DNA of 22,099 nucleotides from DASWUD01 sp036401755 (GTDB lineage Bacteria > Pseudomonadota > Gammaproteobacteria > Thiohalomonadales > Thiohalomonadaceae), in contig DASWUD010000219.1 of NCBI GenBank assembly GCA_036401755.1, positions 1 through 22,099 of the forward strand. Direction: 5' to 3'. Both the position numbers and the translations under genes were made by a program. The notes below the pieces were generated by a model. It was not told the DNA's origin. It made no database searches and worked only from the letters and a program-made list of their open reading frames with translations. Below are positions 15,174 through 22,099 of this stretch, piece by piece. The number at the start of each line of letters is the position of its first letter. Position 1 is the first letter of the stretch.

Positions 15174-16102
15174 GCGAAAAGAATCCGTACGGTGCACCTG
15201 ACACCGGACATGTATGGGATGACTCCCTGCGCGAGCTGACCAACCAGCCGCCCAAGTGGTGGATGCTTGGCTTCCACGCCAGCTGGATTCTGGTGGTGGT
15301 CTACAGCATCCTCTACCCCACCTGGCCGCTGGTCGAAAGCCACACCAAGGGAGTACTGGGTTGGACCTCCATGGGCGAGTACAAGGAAGACCTGAAGTCC
15401 ATCGAGCAGGTGCGCGCCAAGTACGAAGACAGACTGCCCGCCATGTCCGTGGAGGCGATCCTCGCCGACTCCGACATGACGGAGTACGTCAAGCGCTCCG
15501 CCAAGGTGCTGTTCGGTGACAACTGCGCCGCCTGCCACGGCAGTGGTGGCGAAGGCAACCCGAACTTCCCGGTACTGGCCGACAACGACTGGCTCTATGG
15601 TGGTGACATCAACACCATCCATAACACCATTGTCGGGGGACGCATGGGCATGATGCCGGCGCATGGCAAGCTGCTGTCGACCGCCGAGGTCGACGAGTTG
15701 GCCAACGCCATCATCGCGGGCAATCCGACCTCCACCCCGCTGTTCGCCGCGAAGGGTTGTATCGCCTGTCATGGTGCGAATGGTGGCGGCTTCCAGGCAC
15801 TGGGCTCAGCCAACCTGACCGACCAGATTTGGCGATTCGCTGCCAAGGATCAGCTGGCCAGCGTCAAGTACACCATTACCCATGGTGTGAATGACCCGAG
15901 CGATCCGGAGACCCGCAATGCGGTAATGCCCAAGTTCGGTGGTGGCAAGCTCAGCGAGAACGACATCAAGAAGCTTGCTGTCTATGTGTACGAGCTGGGT
16001 GGTGGCGTACCCTCACAGCCAGCGGCTGCCCCGGCAGCAGAACCCGCGGCTGAAACCGCAGCAGAGCCGGCAACCGAAGCCGCACCTGCCGCCACGGAGT
16101 AA
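15170..16102 (+). CDS. ccoP: cbb3-type cytochrome c oxidase subunit CcoP (di-heme c)
   Basis: Di-heme cytochrome c that takes electrons from soluble cytochromes and feeds CcoO. The 310-residue protein opens with MSEKNPYGAPDTGHVWDDSL and the conserved ELTNQPPKWW. One membrane helix (about 31-50) is followed by WTSMGEYKEDL. The heme sites are CAACH at 119-123 and CIACH at 197-201. Distal methionines are likely in MGMMPAHG and AVMPKFGG. Residues after about 283 form an Ala/Pro/Glu/Thr-rich tail of imperfect AAEPA-like units that is absent from shorter CcoP. Start ATG overlaps the ccoQ stop. Stop at 16100-16102 is followed by a hairpin and a small membrane-peptide gene. Confidence 0.97.
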   Translation: MSEKNPYGAPDTGHVWDDSLRELTNQPPKWWMLGFHASWILVVVYSILYPTWPLVESHTKGVLGWTSMGEYKEDLKSIEQVRAKYEDRLPAMSVEAILADSDMTEYVKRSAKVLFGDNCAACHGSGGEGNPNFPVLADNDWLYGGDINTIHNTIVGGRMGMMPAHGKLLSTAEVDELANAIIAGNPTSTPLFAAKGCIACHGANGGGFQALGSANLTDQIWRFAAKDQLASVKYTITHGVNDPSDPETRNAVMPKFGGGKLSENDIKKLAVYVYELGGGVPSQPAAAPAAEPAAETAAEPATEAAPAATE

Positions 16103-16124
16103 TAAAGTCCTGACCTAGCGTTGC

Positions 16125-16153
16125 ATCCGCGTGGAGCACACCTCCACGCGGAT
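16125..16153 (+). repeat. Perfect 12-bp hairpin between ccoP and the 37-aa gene
   Basis: ATCCGCGTGGAG (16125-16136) and CTCCACGCGGAT (16142-16153) pair perfectly around CACAC. The stem is GC-rich and followed by AACCTAAAAAAGG, not a T-run, so it is not a standard terminator. It ends just before the ribosome-binding site of the next small gene. A role as mRNA 3'-end stabiliser for ccoNOQP, or in setting expression of the small gene, is plausible. Confidence 0.75.
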
Positions 16154-16174
16154 AACCTAAAAAAGGAGATAATC

Positions 16175-16288
16175 ATGGACGCAGTAACGATCGGTTCTAT
16201 CCTGACCGTTGTGGGGGCAGTTCTGGTGGTTTTGGTGCTCGCCATTCGTATCGGCAAGCTCATTAATACTACACACTCCAAAGACTGA
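16175..16288 (+). CDS. 37-aa single-helix membrane peptide in the cco operon
   Basis: Not a known family that I can name with certainty. The peptide runs MDAVTIGSILTVVGAVLVVL, continues VLAIRIGKLIN and ends TTHSKD. One hydrophobic helix spans about residues 4-25, and a positive tail predicts N-out, C-in. A strong AAAAAAGGAGAT ribosome-binding site (about 16159-16170) stands five bases before ATG 16175, and a good terminator follows 28 bases after the stop, so it looks like a real translated gene. It is the last gene of the ccoNOQP transcript. Small one-helix partners of cbb3 oxidase are known (CcoM in Pseudomonas stutzeri, CcoH, CcoQ), so an accessory subunit role is a fair inference, not shown. 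Confidence 0.7.
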   Translation: MDAVTIGSILTVVGAVLVVLVLAIRIGKLINTTHSKD

Positions 16289-16316
16289 TTCTCCACATTG
16301 TTACACCAGGAACACC

Positions 16317-16345
16317 AAGGGGGGATTTTCCCCCCTTTGTCTTTT
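16317..16345 (+). terminator. Rho-independent terminator after ccoNOQP and the small gene
   Basis: AAGGGGGG (16317-16324) pairs with CCCCCCTT (16330-16337) around ATTTT, followed by TGTCTTTTA. It separates the ccoNOQP transcript from ccoG and its own promoter. Confidence 0.85.
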
Positions 16346-16363
16346 ATAAGACTGTGCTAATAT
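16337..16363 (+). promoter_or_regulatory. Probable ccoG promoter with extended -10
   Basis: TGCTAATAT at 16355-16363 is an extended -10 element. TTGTCT (16337-16342) is the best -35, but only 15 bp away; TTTGTC gives 16 bp. It begins right after the terminator stem, so ccoGHIS would have its own start near 16370. No FNR box is visible here. Confidence 0.5.
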
Positions 16364-16388
16364 GGACGGTCTCTAAATTCCAGTAGGG

Positions 16389-16419
16389 TGATGAAAATGG
16401 CCAACGGCCATTTTCATCA
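16389..16419 (+). repeat. Perfect 14-bp inverted repeat in ccoG leader
   Basis: TGATGAAAATGGCC (16389-16402) and GGCCATTTTCATCA (16406-16419) are perfect arms around AAC. It lies just after the predicted ccoG start site and about 50 bases before GTG 16467. In RNA it makes a very stable hairpin; in DNA it resembles a large operator. There is no T-run behind it. A second short hairpin (TGCCCG/CGGGCA, about 16434-16451) follows and ends near the ccoG ribosome-binding site. Confidence 0.75.
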
Positions 16420-16466
16420 GTCTATTGAGTTATTGCCCGCCCAAACGGGCATCATGGGGGTGTTGC

Positions 16467-17924
16467 GTGAACGAAACGTCCGACAAGCAGAAACATGTCG
16501 ATTCACTCTATGAGGAGGCCGGCCACTGGCATGTAAATACCGGCGGCGAGACGATTCACGCCAAGCGCATGCCCGGCAGATACCGAACCATCAAATGGTT
16601 CACCATGAGCGTCTGGCTCATCTTCTTCCTCGGCCCCTACCTGCGCTGGCACGACCGCCAGGCCATCTTGCTCGACATCCCCGGTCGCAAATTCCATATC
16701 TTCGATATCACCATCCTGGCACAGGACGTCTGGATGCTGTCGCTGGTATTGCTCTTCTTCGCCATCCTGCTCGCCGTCGTCACCTCCATCGCGGGACGTA
16801 TCTTCTGCGGCTATTTCTGCTTCCAGACTGTGTGGACCGACATCTTCACCTTCATTGAAGACAAACTGGAGGGAAATCCGGCGCAGCGCCGCAAACTCGA
16901 CCAGGCTCCGCTGAGCTTTACCAAGCTGCGCATCAAGGCCACCAAGCACGCCCTGTGGCTGCTGATCGCCATGCTCACCGGCATCAGCTTCGCCGCCTGG
17001 TTCACCGATGCCTATCGACTCTGGCACGACTACTTCACCCTGCAGGCGGCGCCTGCCGCCTGGGCAGTGCTCGGCCTCTTTACCGCCGGCACCTACATCC
17101 TGGCCGGCTACCTGCGCGAGCAGGTCTGCTTCTGGCTCTGCCCCTATGCCCGTATCCAGGGAGTGATGTACGACAAAGAGACCATCCTCCCCTACTACGA
17201 CTTCAAGCGCGGCGAGCCACGCGGCAAGCTGAAGAAGGGAGAAGAAGCGGGTACTCTAGGCGATTGCATCGATTGCAATCAGTGTGTGGCCGTCTGCCCA
17301 ACCGGCATCGACATCCGCGAAGGACAGCAGGAGGGGTGTATCACCTGTGGCCTCTGCCTGGACGCCTGCGATCTGGTAATGAAGAAGATCGACAAGCCCA
17401 AGGGTTTGATCCGCTACGCCTCATTCGACGAGATCCAGGGGCTGACAACCATCCCCTTCTACAAGCGGCCGCGCGTACTGGTCTATATGACGATCCTCAG
17501 CATCGCGCTCGTTGGCATCCTCTGGGGCATCACCCACCTGGGCAGCCTCGAACTGAAGGTTCTGCACGAGCGTAGCCCGCTATTCGTGCGTCAGAGCGAT
17601 GGCTCGATCATGAACCGCTATGAACTGAAGATCCTCAACAAGGTCGATCATGATGTCACCCTGACGCTTCACGCAGAGGGGATCGATGACATGGTGCTGC
17701 GGGGAGACGAAACACCGATCGTGGCTCAGCCCGGACACGTCAAGAGCCGTACCATCGACATAACCGTGCCTGCGGACAAGATCCACGCTGAGCGCACCGA
17801 TATCAAATTTACCATCATCGACAAAGACAAACCTGAAATCAGCGCCACCTACGAAAGTATGTTCTTTGCACCAGAGCCTTCTGAACGGCGCCACCCGGAG
17901 GAATCAAACCAACATGACGACTGA
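16467..17924 (+). CDS. ccoG: Cytochrome c oxidase accessory protein CcoG (FixG/RdxA family)
   Basis: Membrane-bound ferredoxin-like protein. In Rhodobacter CcoG acts as a cupric reductase that hands Cu(I) to the cbb3 assembly chain. The 485-residue protein has about five membrane helices. A CGYFCFQTVWTD motif and CFWLCPYARIQG lie in or near the membrane. Two [4Fe-4S] motifs are complete: C267/C270/C273/C277 (CIDCNQCVAVCP) and C291/C294/C297/C301 (CITCGLCLDACD). A C-terminal Ig-like periplasmic domain follows (about 375-470). I chose GTG 16467 with GGGGGTG just upstream; a TTG at 16425 would add 14 residues that run through a hairpin and look non-coding. It overlaps ccoH by 11 bp. Confidence 0.95.
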   Translation: MNETSDKQKHVDSLYEEAGHWHVNTGGETIHAKRMPGRYRTIKWFTMSVWLIFFLGPYLRWHDRQAILLDIPGRKFHIFDITILAQDVWMLSLVLLFFAILLAVVTSIAGRIFCGYFCFQTVWTDIFTFIEDKLEGNPAQRRKLDQAPLSFTKLRIKATKHALWLLIAMLTGISFAAWFTDAYRLWHDYFTLQAAPAAWAVLGLFTAGTYILAGYLREQVCFWLCPYARIQGVMYDKETILPYYDFKRGEPRGKLKKGEEAGTLGDCIDCNQCVAVCPTGIDIREGQQEGCITCGLCLDACDLVMKKIDKPKGLIRYASFDEIQGLTTIPFYKRPRVLVYMTILSIALVGILWGITHLGSLELKVLHERSPLFVRQSDGSIMNRYELKILNKVDHDVTLTLHAEGIDDMVLRGDETPIVAQPGHVKSRTIDITVPADKIHAERTDIKFTIIDKDKPEISATYESMFFAPEPSERRHPEESNQHDD

Positions 17925-18438
17925 TGCAGGTACCATCTCCCAATCGAGCAAGCGGGCGTTCCGTAACCCCTGGGTGCTCGGCTGGATCGCCTTGGTGGTT
18001 ATCGTTCTGGGGGTCAACATCGCGATGATCAGCCTCGCGGTCACTACCAACCCGGGGCTGGTCGATAAGGACTATTACGAAAAAGGGCGCGACTTCGAAA
18101 ACAACGTACAGAAGCAGATCGCCGCACACAATGCATTGGGGTGGAGCGGTCGGCTCGACACTAGCGGTCAACCACGACGCGGTCAGACAACCCCCATGCG
18201 CTTCTCCGTAGTCGATAACAAGGGGCTGCCTATCAGCAATCTCAAGATGACCTTGGTCAGTTATCGACCCTCCGACGTCTCCGCCGACTTTAATGTCGAC
18301 ATGAAGGAGTTCGCACCCGGCCTGTATCAGGCTGATGTCAGCTATCCGCTGAAGGGGCTGTGGGAAGTCACGGTACGCGTCGACCACAACGAGCAGCGGC
18401 TAGAGCTAGCCAAACAACGCATCAACGTCGCTGAATAA
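17914..18438 (+). CDS. ccoH: FixH/CcoH family cbb3 assembly protein
   Basis: Single-helix assembly factor that associates with cbb3 oxidase subunits during maturation. The 174-residue protein has an N-terminal membrane helix (about 20-42, VLGWIALVVIVLGVNIAMIS) followed by the family motif LVDKDYYEKGRDFEN. A periplasmic beta-sandwich-like domain follows, with LKMTLVSYRPSD, FAPGLYQADVSYPLKGLWEV and TVRVDHN. ATG 17914 has GGAGGA 11 bases upstream and overlaps the end of ccoG; the frame is open further upstream but without support. The next gene, ccoI, starts 45 bases later. Confidence 0.93.
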   Translation: MTTDAGTISQSSKRAFRNPWVLGWIALVVIVLGVNIAMISLAVTTNPGLVDKDYYEKGRDFENNVQKQIAAHNALGWSGRLDTSGQPRRGQTTPMRFSVVDNKGLPISNLKMTLVSYRPSDVSADFNVDMKEFAPGLYQADVSYPLKGLWEVTVRVDHNEQRLELAKQRINVAE

Positions 18439-18483
18439 CCAGGCCGGCAATCGAGCCGGGTAGAAGCGGGGATATTGCCCGGG

Positions 18484-20928
18484 ATGTCCAGCTGCTTTCA
18501 TTGCGGTCAGCCTGTTCCTGAACAGGAGAAGTTTGAAGAGCTGATTGAGGGGCAGACGCGCCCCTTTTGTTGTATTGGCTGCAAGGCCGTGTGCAAGGCC
18601 ATTCATGAGGCCGGCCTGCAGGGCTTCTATCAGCGCACACCAGAAGGGACTCTGCTGGCGCCGCCACCGGAAGTCCCCAGGGATATCGGCATTTATGATA
18701 TCGACGAGGTGCAGAGCGAATTCGTCGATGCGCTGGGCGAGGTGCGGGAAATCCACCTGTTGGTGGAAGGGATCCACTGCGCTGCCTGTGTCTGGCTTAT
18801 CGAACATACCCTCGCCCAACTACCTGACGTAGTGAGCGCCAGCGTCAATCTCTCGGCGCGGCGCGTACATCTGCGCTGGGATAACCGCCAGCTCAAACTC
18901 TCCGCGGTACTGCGCCGCCTCGCTGCGGTCGGCTACGCTGCCGTCCCCTTCGATCCCGACGCCGCCGAAGGGACTCTCAAGCGCCAGAACCGTGCGCTGC
19001 TGTTCCGCATGGCCTTTGCCGGTTTCGCGATGATGAACCTGATGTGGGTCTCCATCGCCCTCTACACCGGCGCAGACCAGGGCGAGTTTCGCGGCCTGTT
19101 CGAATGGATCGGCTTTGCCCTCGCCACACCGACCCTGTTCTACTCAGGCTGGCCGTTCCTGCGCGGTGCCTGGAGCAGCATCCGCCAACGCCACGCCACC
19201 ATGGACCTGCCCATCGCCATCGGTGCCACCATCACCTGGCTCTACTCCAGTTATGTGCTGCTTTTCCATCCGCCGCATGGCGGGGTCTATTTCGATACGG
19301 TAGTGAACTTCCTCTTCGTCATCCTGATCGGTCGCCATCTGGAGTCGCTCTCCAAGCGCCACGCCGTCTCGGCCACCCAGCGGTTGGTCGACATGCAGCC
19401 ACGGGTCGCCACACTGCTCATCGACGGCGAGGAGCGCATCACCCCGATCCGCTCGGTAAAAAACGGTGATCGGGTGTTGGTCAAACCGGGCGAGCGCATC
19501 CCGGTGGATGGCGAGGTAATCGAAGGGCGCAGCAGCGTGGACGAGGCGATGCTGAGCGGCGAATCGATACCTGCTGCCAAGACGACAGGCGACCGCGTCT
19601 CCGCCGGAACCATCAACATTGAGGGGGCGTTGACACTGCGTGTGGAAGGGACGTTGAAGAACACCGCGCTCGGCCGCATCATCCGGCTGGTAGAGGACGC
19701 ACAGGCCTCCAAGCCGCCGATCCAATGCACCACCGATCGCATCGTTCCCTGGTTCGTCACCGCCACCTTGGGGCTCGCCACCCTTACCTTCCTCTACTGG
19801 ATGCAGACCGATTTCGAGGTAGCCCTCATGGCGGCCACCGCCGTCATGATCATCACCTGCCCGTGCGCCGCCGGACTCTCGGTACCGATGGCCGTCGCTG
19901 TCGCCGCCGGAGAAGGGGCGCGCCACGGCATCATGATCAAAAACGGCACCGTGCTCGAAGTGCTGGCCGACATCAATCACTTCGTCTTCGATAAAACCGG
20001 CACCCTTACCGAAGGAAAGATGCGCGTCGAGGCGCTCCACTCCCAAGGCATCACTGAAGAGGAGCTGCTTGCCCTCTGCGCCAGTGCCGAGCGCTACTCG
20101 GAACATACCATCGCCACAGCCATCCGCCAGGCGGCCAGCGAAGGGCACGTGGCCCAGCGTTATCCCAACGTCGAAGAGTTCACCAATGTACCGGGGCTGG
20201 GCATCTCTGCAAAAGTGGAAGGGCGCACGGTGCTGCTCGGCACCGAGCAGTGGCTCGAACAGTGCGGCGTTGCCTGTGACGGAGGCTTCAGTGAAGAGAC
20301 GCGCCGCCATGAGGGGCAGGGGTTGACCTGCATCCATGTGGCGGTCGCTGGCCGCGAAGCAGGGCTCATCGCACTGGCCGACCAGCTGCGCCCTGACGCA
20401 CTCCGCACCGTCCAGCGACTGCGCGAGAGCGGTATCCGCCTCACCCTGCTGAGCGGCGATCGGCGCCGCGTTGCCGAAGCCGTGGCGGCGCGTTTAGGCG
20501 GCATGGAGGTGATCGCCGAGGTACTGCCCGACGACAAGGATCGCGTGATTGCGCAATTGCAACAGCGCGGCGAGCGGGTGGCGATGGTCGGCGACGGCAT
20601 CAACGATGCGCCAGCGCTGATCCGCGCCGATGTGGGGATCTCCCTCGGCTCGGGTACCGATGTCTCCACCGAGAGCGCCGATATCGTGCTGATGAGCAAC
20701 GAGCTGGAGAAGATCCACCTGGCGGCGATGCTATCGCGCCGCACCCTGCGCACCATCCGCCAGAACCTCGGCCTGTCGCTCACCTACAACGTAGTGATGA
20801 TCCCCCTGGCGATGGCGGCCTTCATCACCCCGCTGTTCGCCGCCATCGCCATGCCGTTCAGCTCGCTGGCAGTGATCGGCAACGCCGCGCGTATCCGCAC
20901 CCTGTTCAAGAAAGTGCCGCGCCCTTGA
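18484..20928 (+). CDS. ccoI: Copper-exporting P1B-type ATPase CcoI (FixI)
   Basis: Pumps Cu(I) across the inner membrane for insertion into CcoN; it is a slow export ATPase for assembly rather than for detoxification. The 814-residue protein starts with a cysteine-rich domain (CFHCGQ, FCCIGCKAVC), typical of FixI. An HMA metal-binding domain follows, with C99/C102 in GIHCAACVW, and then eight membrane helices. The actuator motif is SGES (MLSGESIPAAK). The transport site is C459-P-C461 in TCPCAAGLS. D503 of DKTGTLTEG is phosphorylated, and GDGINDAPAL has D704 and D708. An in-frame TTG lies three codons upstream (18475); ATG 18484 is preferred, though the ribosome-binding site is weak. It lies between ccoH and ccoS as in most cco assembly operons. 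Confidence 0.97.
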   Translation: MSSCFHCGQPVPEQEKFEELIEGQTRPFCCIGCKAVCKAIHEAGLQGFYQRTPEGTLLAPPPEVPRDIGIYDIDEVQSEFVDALGEVREIHLLVEGIHCAACVWLIEHTLAQLPDVVSASVNLSARRVHLRWDNRQLKLSAVLRRLAAVGYAAVPFDPDAAEGTLKRQNRALLFRMAFAGFAMMNLMWVSIALYTGADQGEFRGLFEWIGFALATPTLFYSGWPFLRGAWSSIRQRHATMDLPIAIGATITWLYSSYVLLFHPPHGGVYFDTVVNFLFVILIGRHLESLSKRHAVSATQRLVDMQPRVATLLIDGEERITPIRSVKNGDRVLVKPGERIPVDGEVIEGRSSVDEAMLSGESIPAAKTTGDRVSAGTINIEGALTLRVEGTLKNTALGRIIRLVEDAQASKPPIQCTTDRIVPWFVTATLGLATLTFLYWMQTDFEVALMAATAVMIITCPCAAGLSVPMAVAVAAGEGARHGIMIKNGTVLEVLADINHFVFDKTGTLTEGKMRVEALHSQGITEEELLALCASAERYSEHTIATAIRQAASEGHVAQRYPNVEEFTNVPGLGISAKVEGRTVLLGTEQWLEQCGVACDGGFSEETRRHEGQGLTCIHVAVAGREAGLIALADQLRPDALRTVQRLRESGIRLTLLSGDRRRVAEAVAARLGGMEVIAEVLPDDKDRVIAQLQQRGERVAMVGDGINDAPALIRADVGISLGSGTDVSTESADIVLMSNELEKIHLAAMLSRRTLRTIRQNLGLSLTYNVVMIPLAMAAFITPLFAAIAMPFSSLAVIGNAARIRTLFKKVPRP

Positions 20929-20972
20929 GATAAGGCTATAATGGGTCCTCAGTCCCATACGAGTCCACCACG

Positions 20973-21173
20973 ATGGAAGTCATCTATACCCTCATCCCCG
21001 GCATGCTAATGTTCGGCCTGATTCTGGTCGGGGTCCTGGTCTGGGCGGTCAAGAAGGGGCAATACGAGGATTTCGAAGGCGACGGTCAGCGCATCTTGAT
21101 GGATGATGACGAGCCCGCCACGGGAGAACACAAGGTCAGCATCGGCAAGAATTTCCCCGACGCCGAAGACTAA
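20973..21173 (+). CDS. ccoS: cbb3-type oxidase assembly protein CcoS
   Basis: Small membrane protein needed for heme and copper insertion in CcoN. The 66-residue protein has one N-terminal helix (about 5-27, IPGMLMFGLILVGVLVWAVK). The family signature KKGQYEDFEGDGQRILMDDD follows directly. A short acidic tail ends the protein. It is slightly longer than the minimal CcoS. It starts 44 bases after ccoI with a weak ribosome-binding site. A lone TATAAT (20937-20942) in the gap has no -35. Confidence 0.95.
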   Translation: MEVIYTLIPGMLMFGLILVGVLVWAVKKGQYEDFEGDGQRILMDDDEPATGEHKVSIGKNFPDAED

Positions 21174-21184
21174 CCGAGCCTAAG

Positions 21185-21199
21185 GGCAGCGACGCTGCC
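21185..21199. terminator. Short hairpin between convergent ccoS and the 228-aa gene
   Basis: GGCAGC-GAC-GCTGCC is a perfect 6-bp hairpin in the 27-base gap between two convergent stop codons. No T-run follows on either strand, so termination here would be weak or factor-assisted. Confidence 0.4.
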
Positions 21200-21200
21200 A

Positions 21201-21887
21201 CTAGCGAGCGACAACCTCCTCCGCCTTCTCCTGCAACGGCGCCGTCACCCGCTCAAATTCCGCCGGCTTCACATAAAGCAGCACCTCTTTGCCCTCATCG
21301 TTCACCGCGAGATCGAGACCGATGGCGGGATAGAGCCAGTGCACCAGGCCGCTGTCACGCTCCTTCAGGCGGTGTGCCGGTTCGCCAAACCGTTTGCGGA
21401 TCACCGCCGCATCCAGATTGGCAGATGGAATGTAGGTGAGCGAGGCAATCACCGAGTCGTTGATGCGCGCCAGATCCTCCGGGTGGAGCTCCACCTTGCG
21501 CACGCTGCCGGCAAGGCTGCTGATGCGTACGCCACGCTCATACATGCCTTGCAGCGTTGCTGCATCAAGCGCCACCCCCAGCACCATCTTCGCGTAGAAC
21601 TCGCCGATGGCAACACGATCGAAATAGACCTCCACACTCTGTTTGCCATCGGCCGCCACAAACATGCTCACCTCAGCGGGATCGCGGATCAACTCGGCTG
21701 CCTGGCGCACTTCACTGCGCCCCACCGTGATGCCGAACACCGTGTTGAACCCCTCGCTATCGACCGTCACATTCCAGGGGTAATCCCCGGGCCCGGAGGC
21801 CGGTTGGCGCCCGCTGGGCAGAAATATCGCCACGGCCAGAATGAGCAGGGTAAAGAGCAACACACTAAGAAAGATGTGACGTCCCAT
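21201..21887 (-). CDS. Hypothetical membrane-anchored protein, 228 aa
   Basis: I do not recognise the family. From ATG 21887 (MGRHIFLSVLLFTLLILAVA) the protein has one N-terminal signal-anchor helix (about 4-23). No cysteine lipobox follows, so it is probably held in the inner membrane with a periplasmic domain of about 200 residues. The domain has an ITVGRSEVRQAAELI stretch, a VEVYFDRVAIGEFYAKMVLG stretch and, later, KRFGEPAHRLKERDSGLVHW followed by LYPAIGLDLAVN. The pattern 'G-x-S-x-V...GEPA...W-x-Y...GL' is loosely like small outer-membrane assembly lipoproteins of the BamE type, but weakly. AGGA six bases upstream supports this start over one at 21935. It converges with ccoS and follows another minus-strand gene by 55 bases. 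Confidence 0.8.
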   Translation of the reverse strand: MGRHIFLSVLLFTLLILAVAIFLPSGRQPASGPGDYPWNVTVDSEGFNTVFGITVGRSEVRQAAELIRDPAEVSMFVAADGKQSVEVYFDRVAIGEFYAKMVLGVALDAATLQGMYERGVRISSLAGSVRKVELHPEDLARINDSVIASLTYIPSANLDAAVIRKRFGEPAHRLKERDSGLVHWLYPAIGLDLAVNDEGKEVLLYVKPAEFERVTAPLQEKAEEVVAR

Positions 21888-21942
21888 GGGATTTCCTGTG
21901 TAAATGGCCAAAGTAGCTTCGGCCAGGGCAAACAAGGGTGCA

Positions 21943-22099
21943 TCAAACTTCGACGGGCAGGTACTTCCCTTCCGGATAGCTCTCCACCACCGTGTCAGGC
22001 ACCCGTCCGTTTTTCGAATCGTCCAGGGAGACCGTCTCCATGATGATCAGGACAAAGGTGGTGATCATGGTTGGCAGAATGGCGATACCCGCCAGGGCG
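21943..22099 (-). CDS. C-terminal end of a membrane protein (cut by window edge)
   Basis: The minus strand carries an open frame from the right edge to TGA at 21943-21945. It gives 51 residues: a hydrophobic helix (ALAGIAILPTMITTFVLIIM), then ETVSLDDSKNGRVPDTVVES and ending YPEGKYLPVEV. The codon pattern and the 55-base spacing to the 228-aa gene suggest both are in one operon. Too little is visible to name the family. Confidence 0.65.
   Translation of the reverse strand, partial: ALAGIAILPTMITTFVLIIMETVSLDDSKNGRVPDTVVESYPEGKYLPVEV

Noticed and set aside
19144..20337. Minus-strand open frame of 397 codons opposite ccoI
   Set aside because: Shadow of a GC-rich real gene; its His/Asp/Gly-rich composition is typical of antisense frames, with no family motifs.
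20937..20942. TATAAT between ccoI and ccoS as a ccoS promoter
   Set aside because: No -35 at any acceptable spacing; ccoS is normally co-transcribed with ccoI.

Overview
The window is a compact stretch of chromosome from a gammaproteobacterium. The evidence is the tsaD / rpsU-yqeY-dnaG-rpoD 'macromolecular synthesis' block, an Fnr/Anr-type regulator, a Pseudomonas-like cbb3 oxidase (CcoN residue numbering matches the known ligands H60, H207, Y251, H257/H258, H345, H347), and monofunctional HisB, HisI and HisE. A sulfur-oxidising or Chromatiales-like lineage would fit, but that is only a guess. Almost everything is core metabolism. I see no phage, IS element, CRISPR array or defence system.

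Layout. (1) 1-5760: tsaD on the minus strand, cut by the left edge, diverges from rpsU, a GatB/YqeY-domain gene, dnaG and rpoD on the plus strand. These are followed by a CAU-anticodon tRNA (probably tRNA-Ile2) and a strong terminator. (2) 5951-11338, minus strand, transcribed right to left: hisB, hisH, hisA, hisF, hisI, hisE, a broken hinT, tatA, tatB, tatC. Many junctions overlap by 4 bp or are only a few bases apart, so this looks like one long operon with a good sigma70 promoter at 11373-11401. (3) 11500-12300: an oxygen-sensing Fnr/Anr regulator with four cluster cysteines, divergent from hisB. (4) 12301-12815: a 515-bp non-coding region with a near-consensus FNR box and a -10 placed for class II activation, leaving a leader of about 430 nt. 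(5) 12816-21173: ccoN-ccoO-ccoQ-ccoP, a 37-aa membrane peptide gene, a terminator, then ccoG-ccoH(fixH)-ccoI-ccoS. This is the whole cbb3 oxidase plus its copper delivery and assembly set. (6) 21201-22099, minus strand: an unrecognised 228-aa membrane-anchored protein and the last 51 codons of another membrane protein.

How it works together: the Fnr-type regulator would lose or gain its Fe-S cluster with oxygen and act on the FNR box 38 bp past its own stop codon, turning on the high-affinity oxidase as oxygen falls. CcoG, CcoI, CcoH and CcoS supply copper and assemble the enzyme.

The least ordinary observations are the decayed hinT kept inside the his-tat operon, the long structured cco leader, the unannotated 37-aa membrane peptide flanked by hairpins, a 14-bp perfect inverted repeat before ccoG, and an inverted repeat between rpoD and the tRNA whose loop holds TATAAT. 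I found no convincing new multi-gene system.
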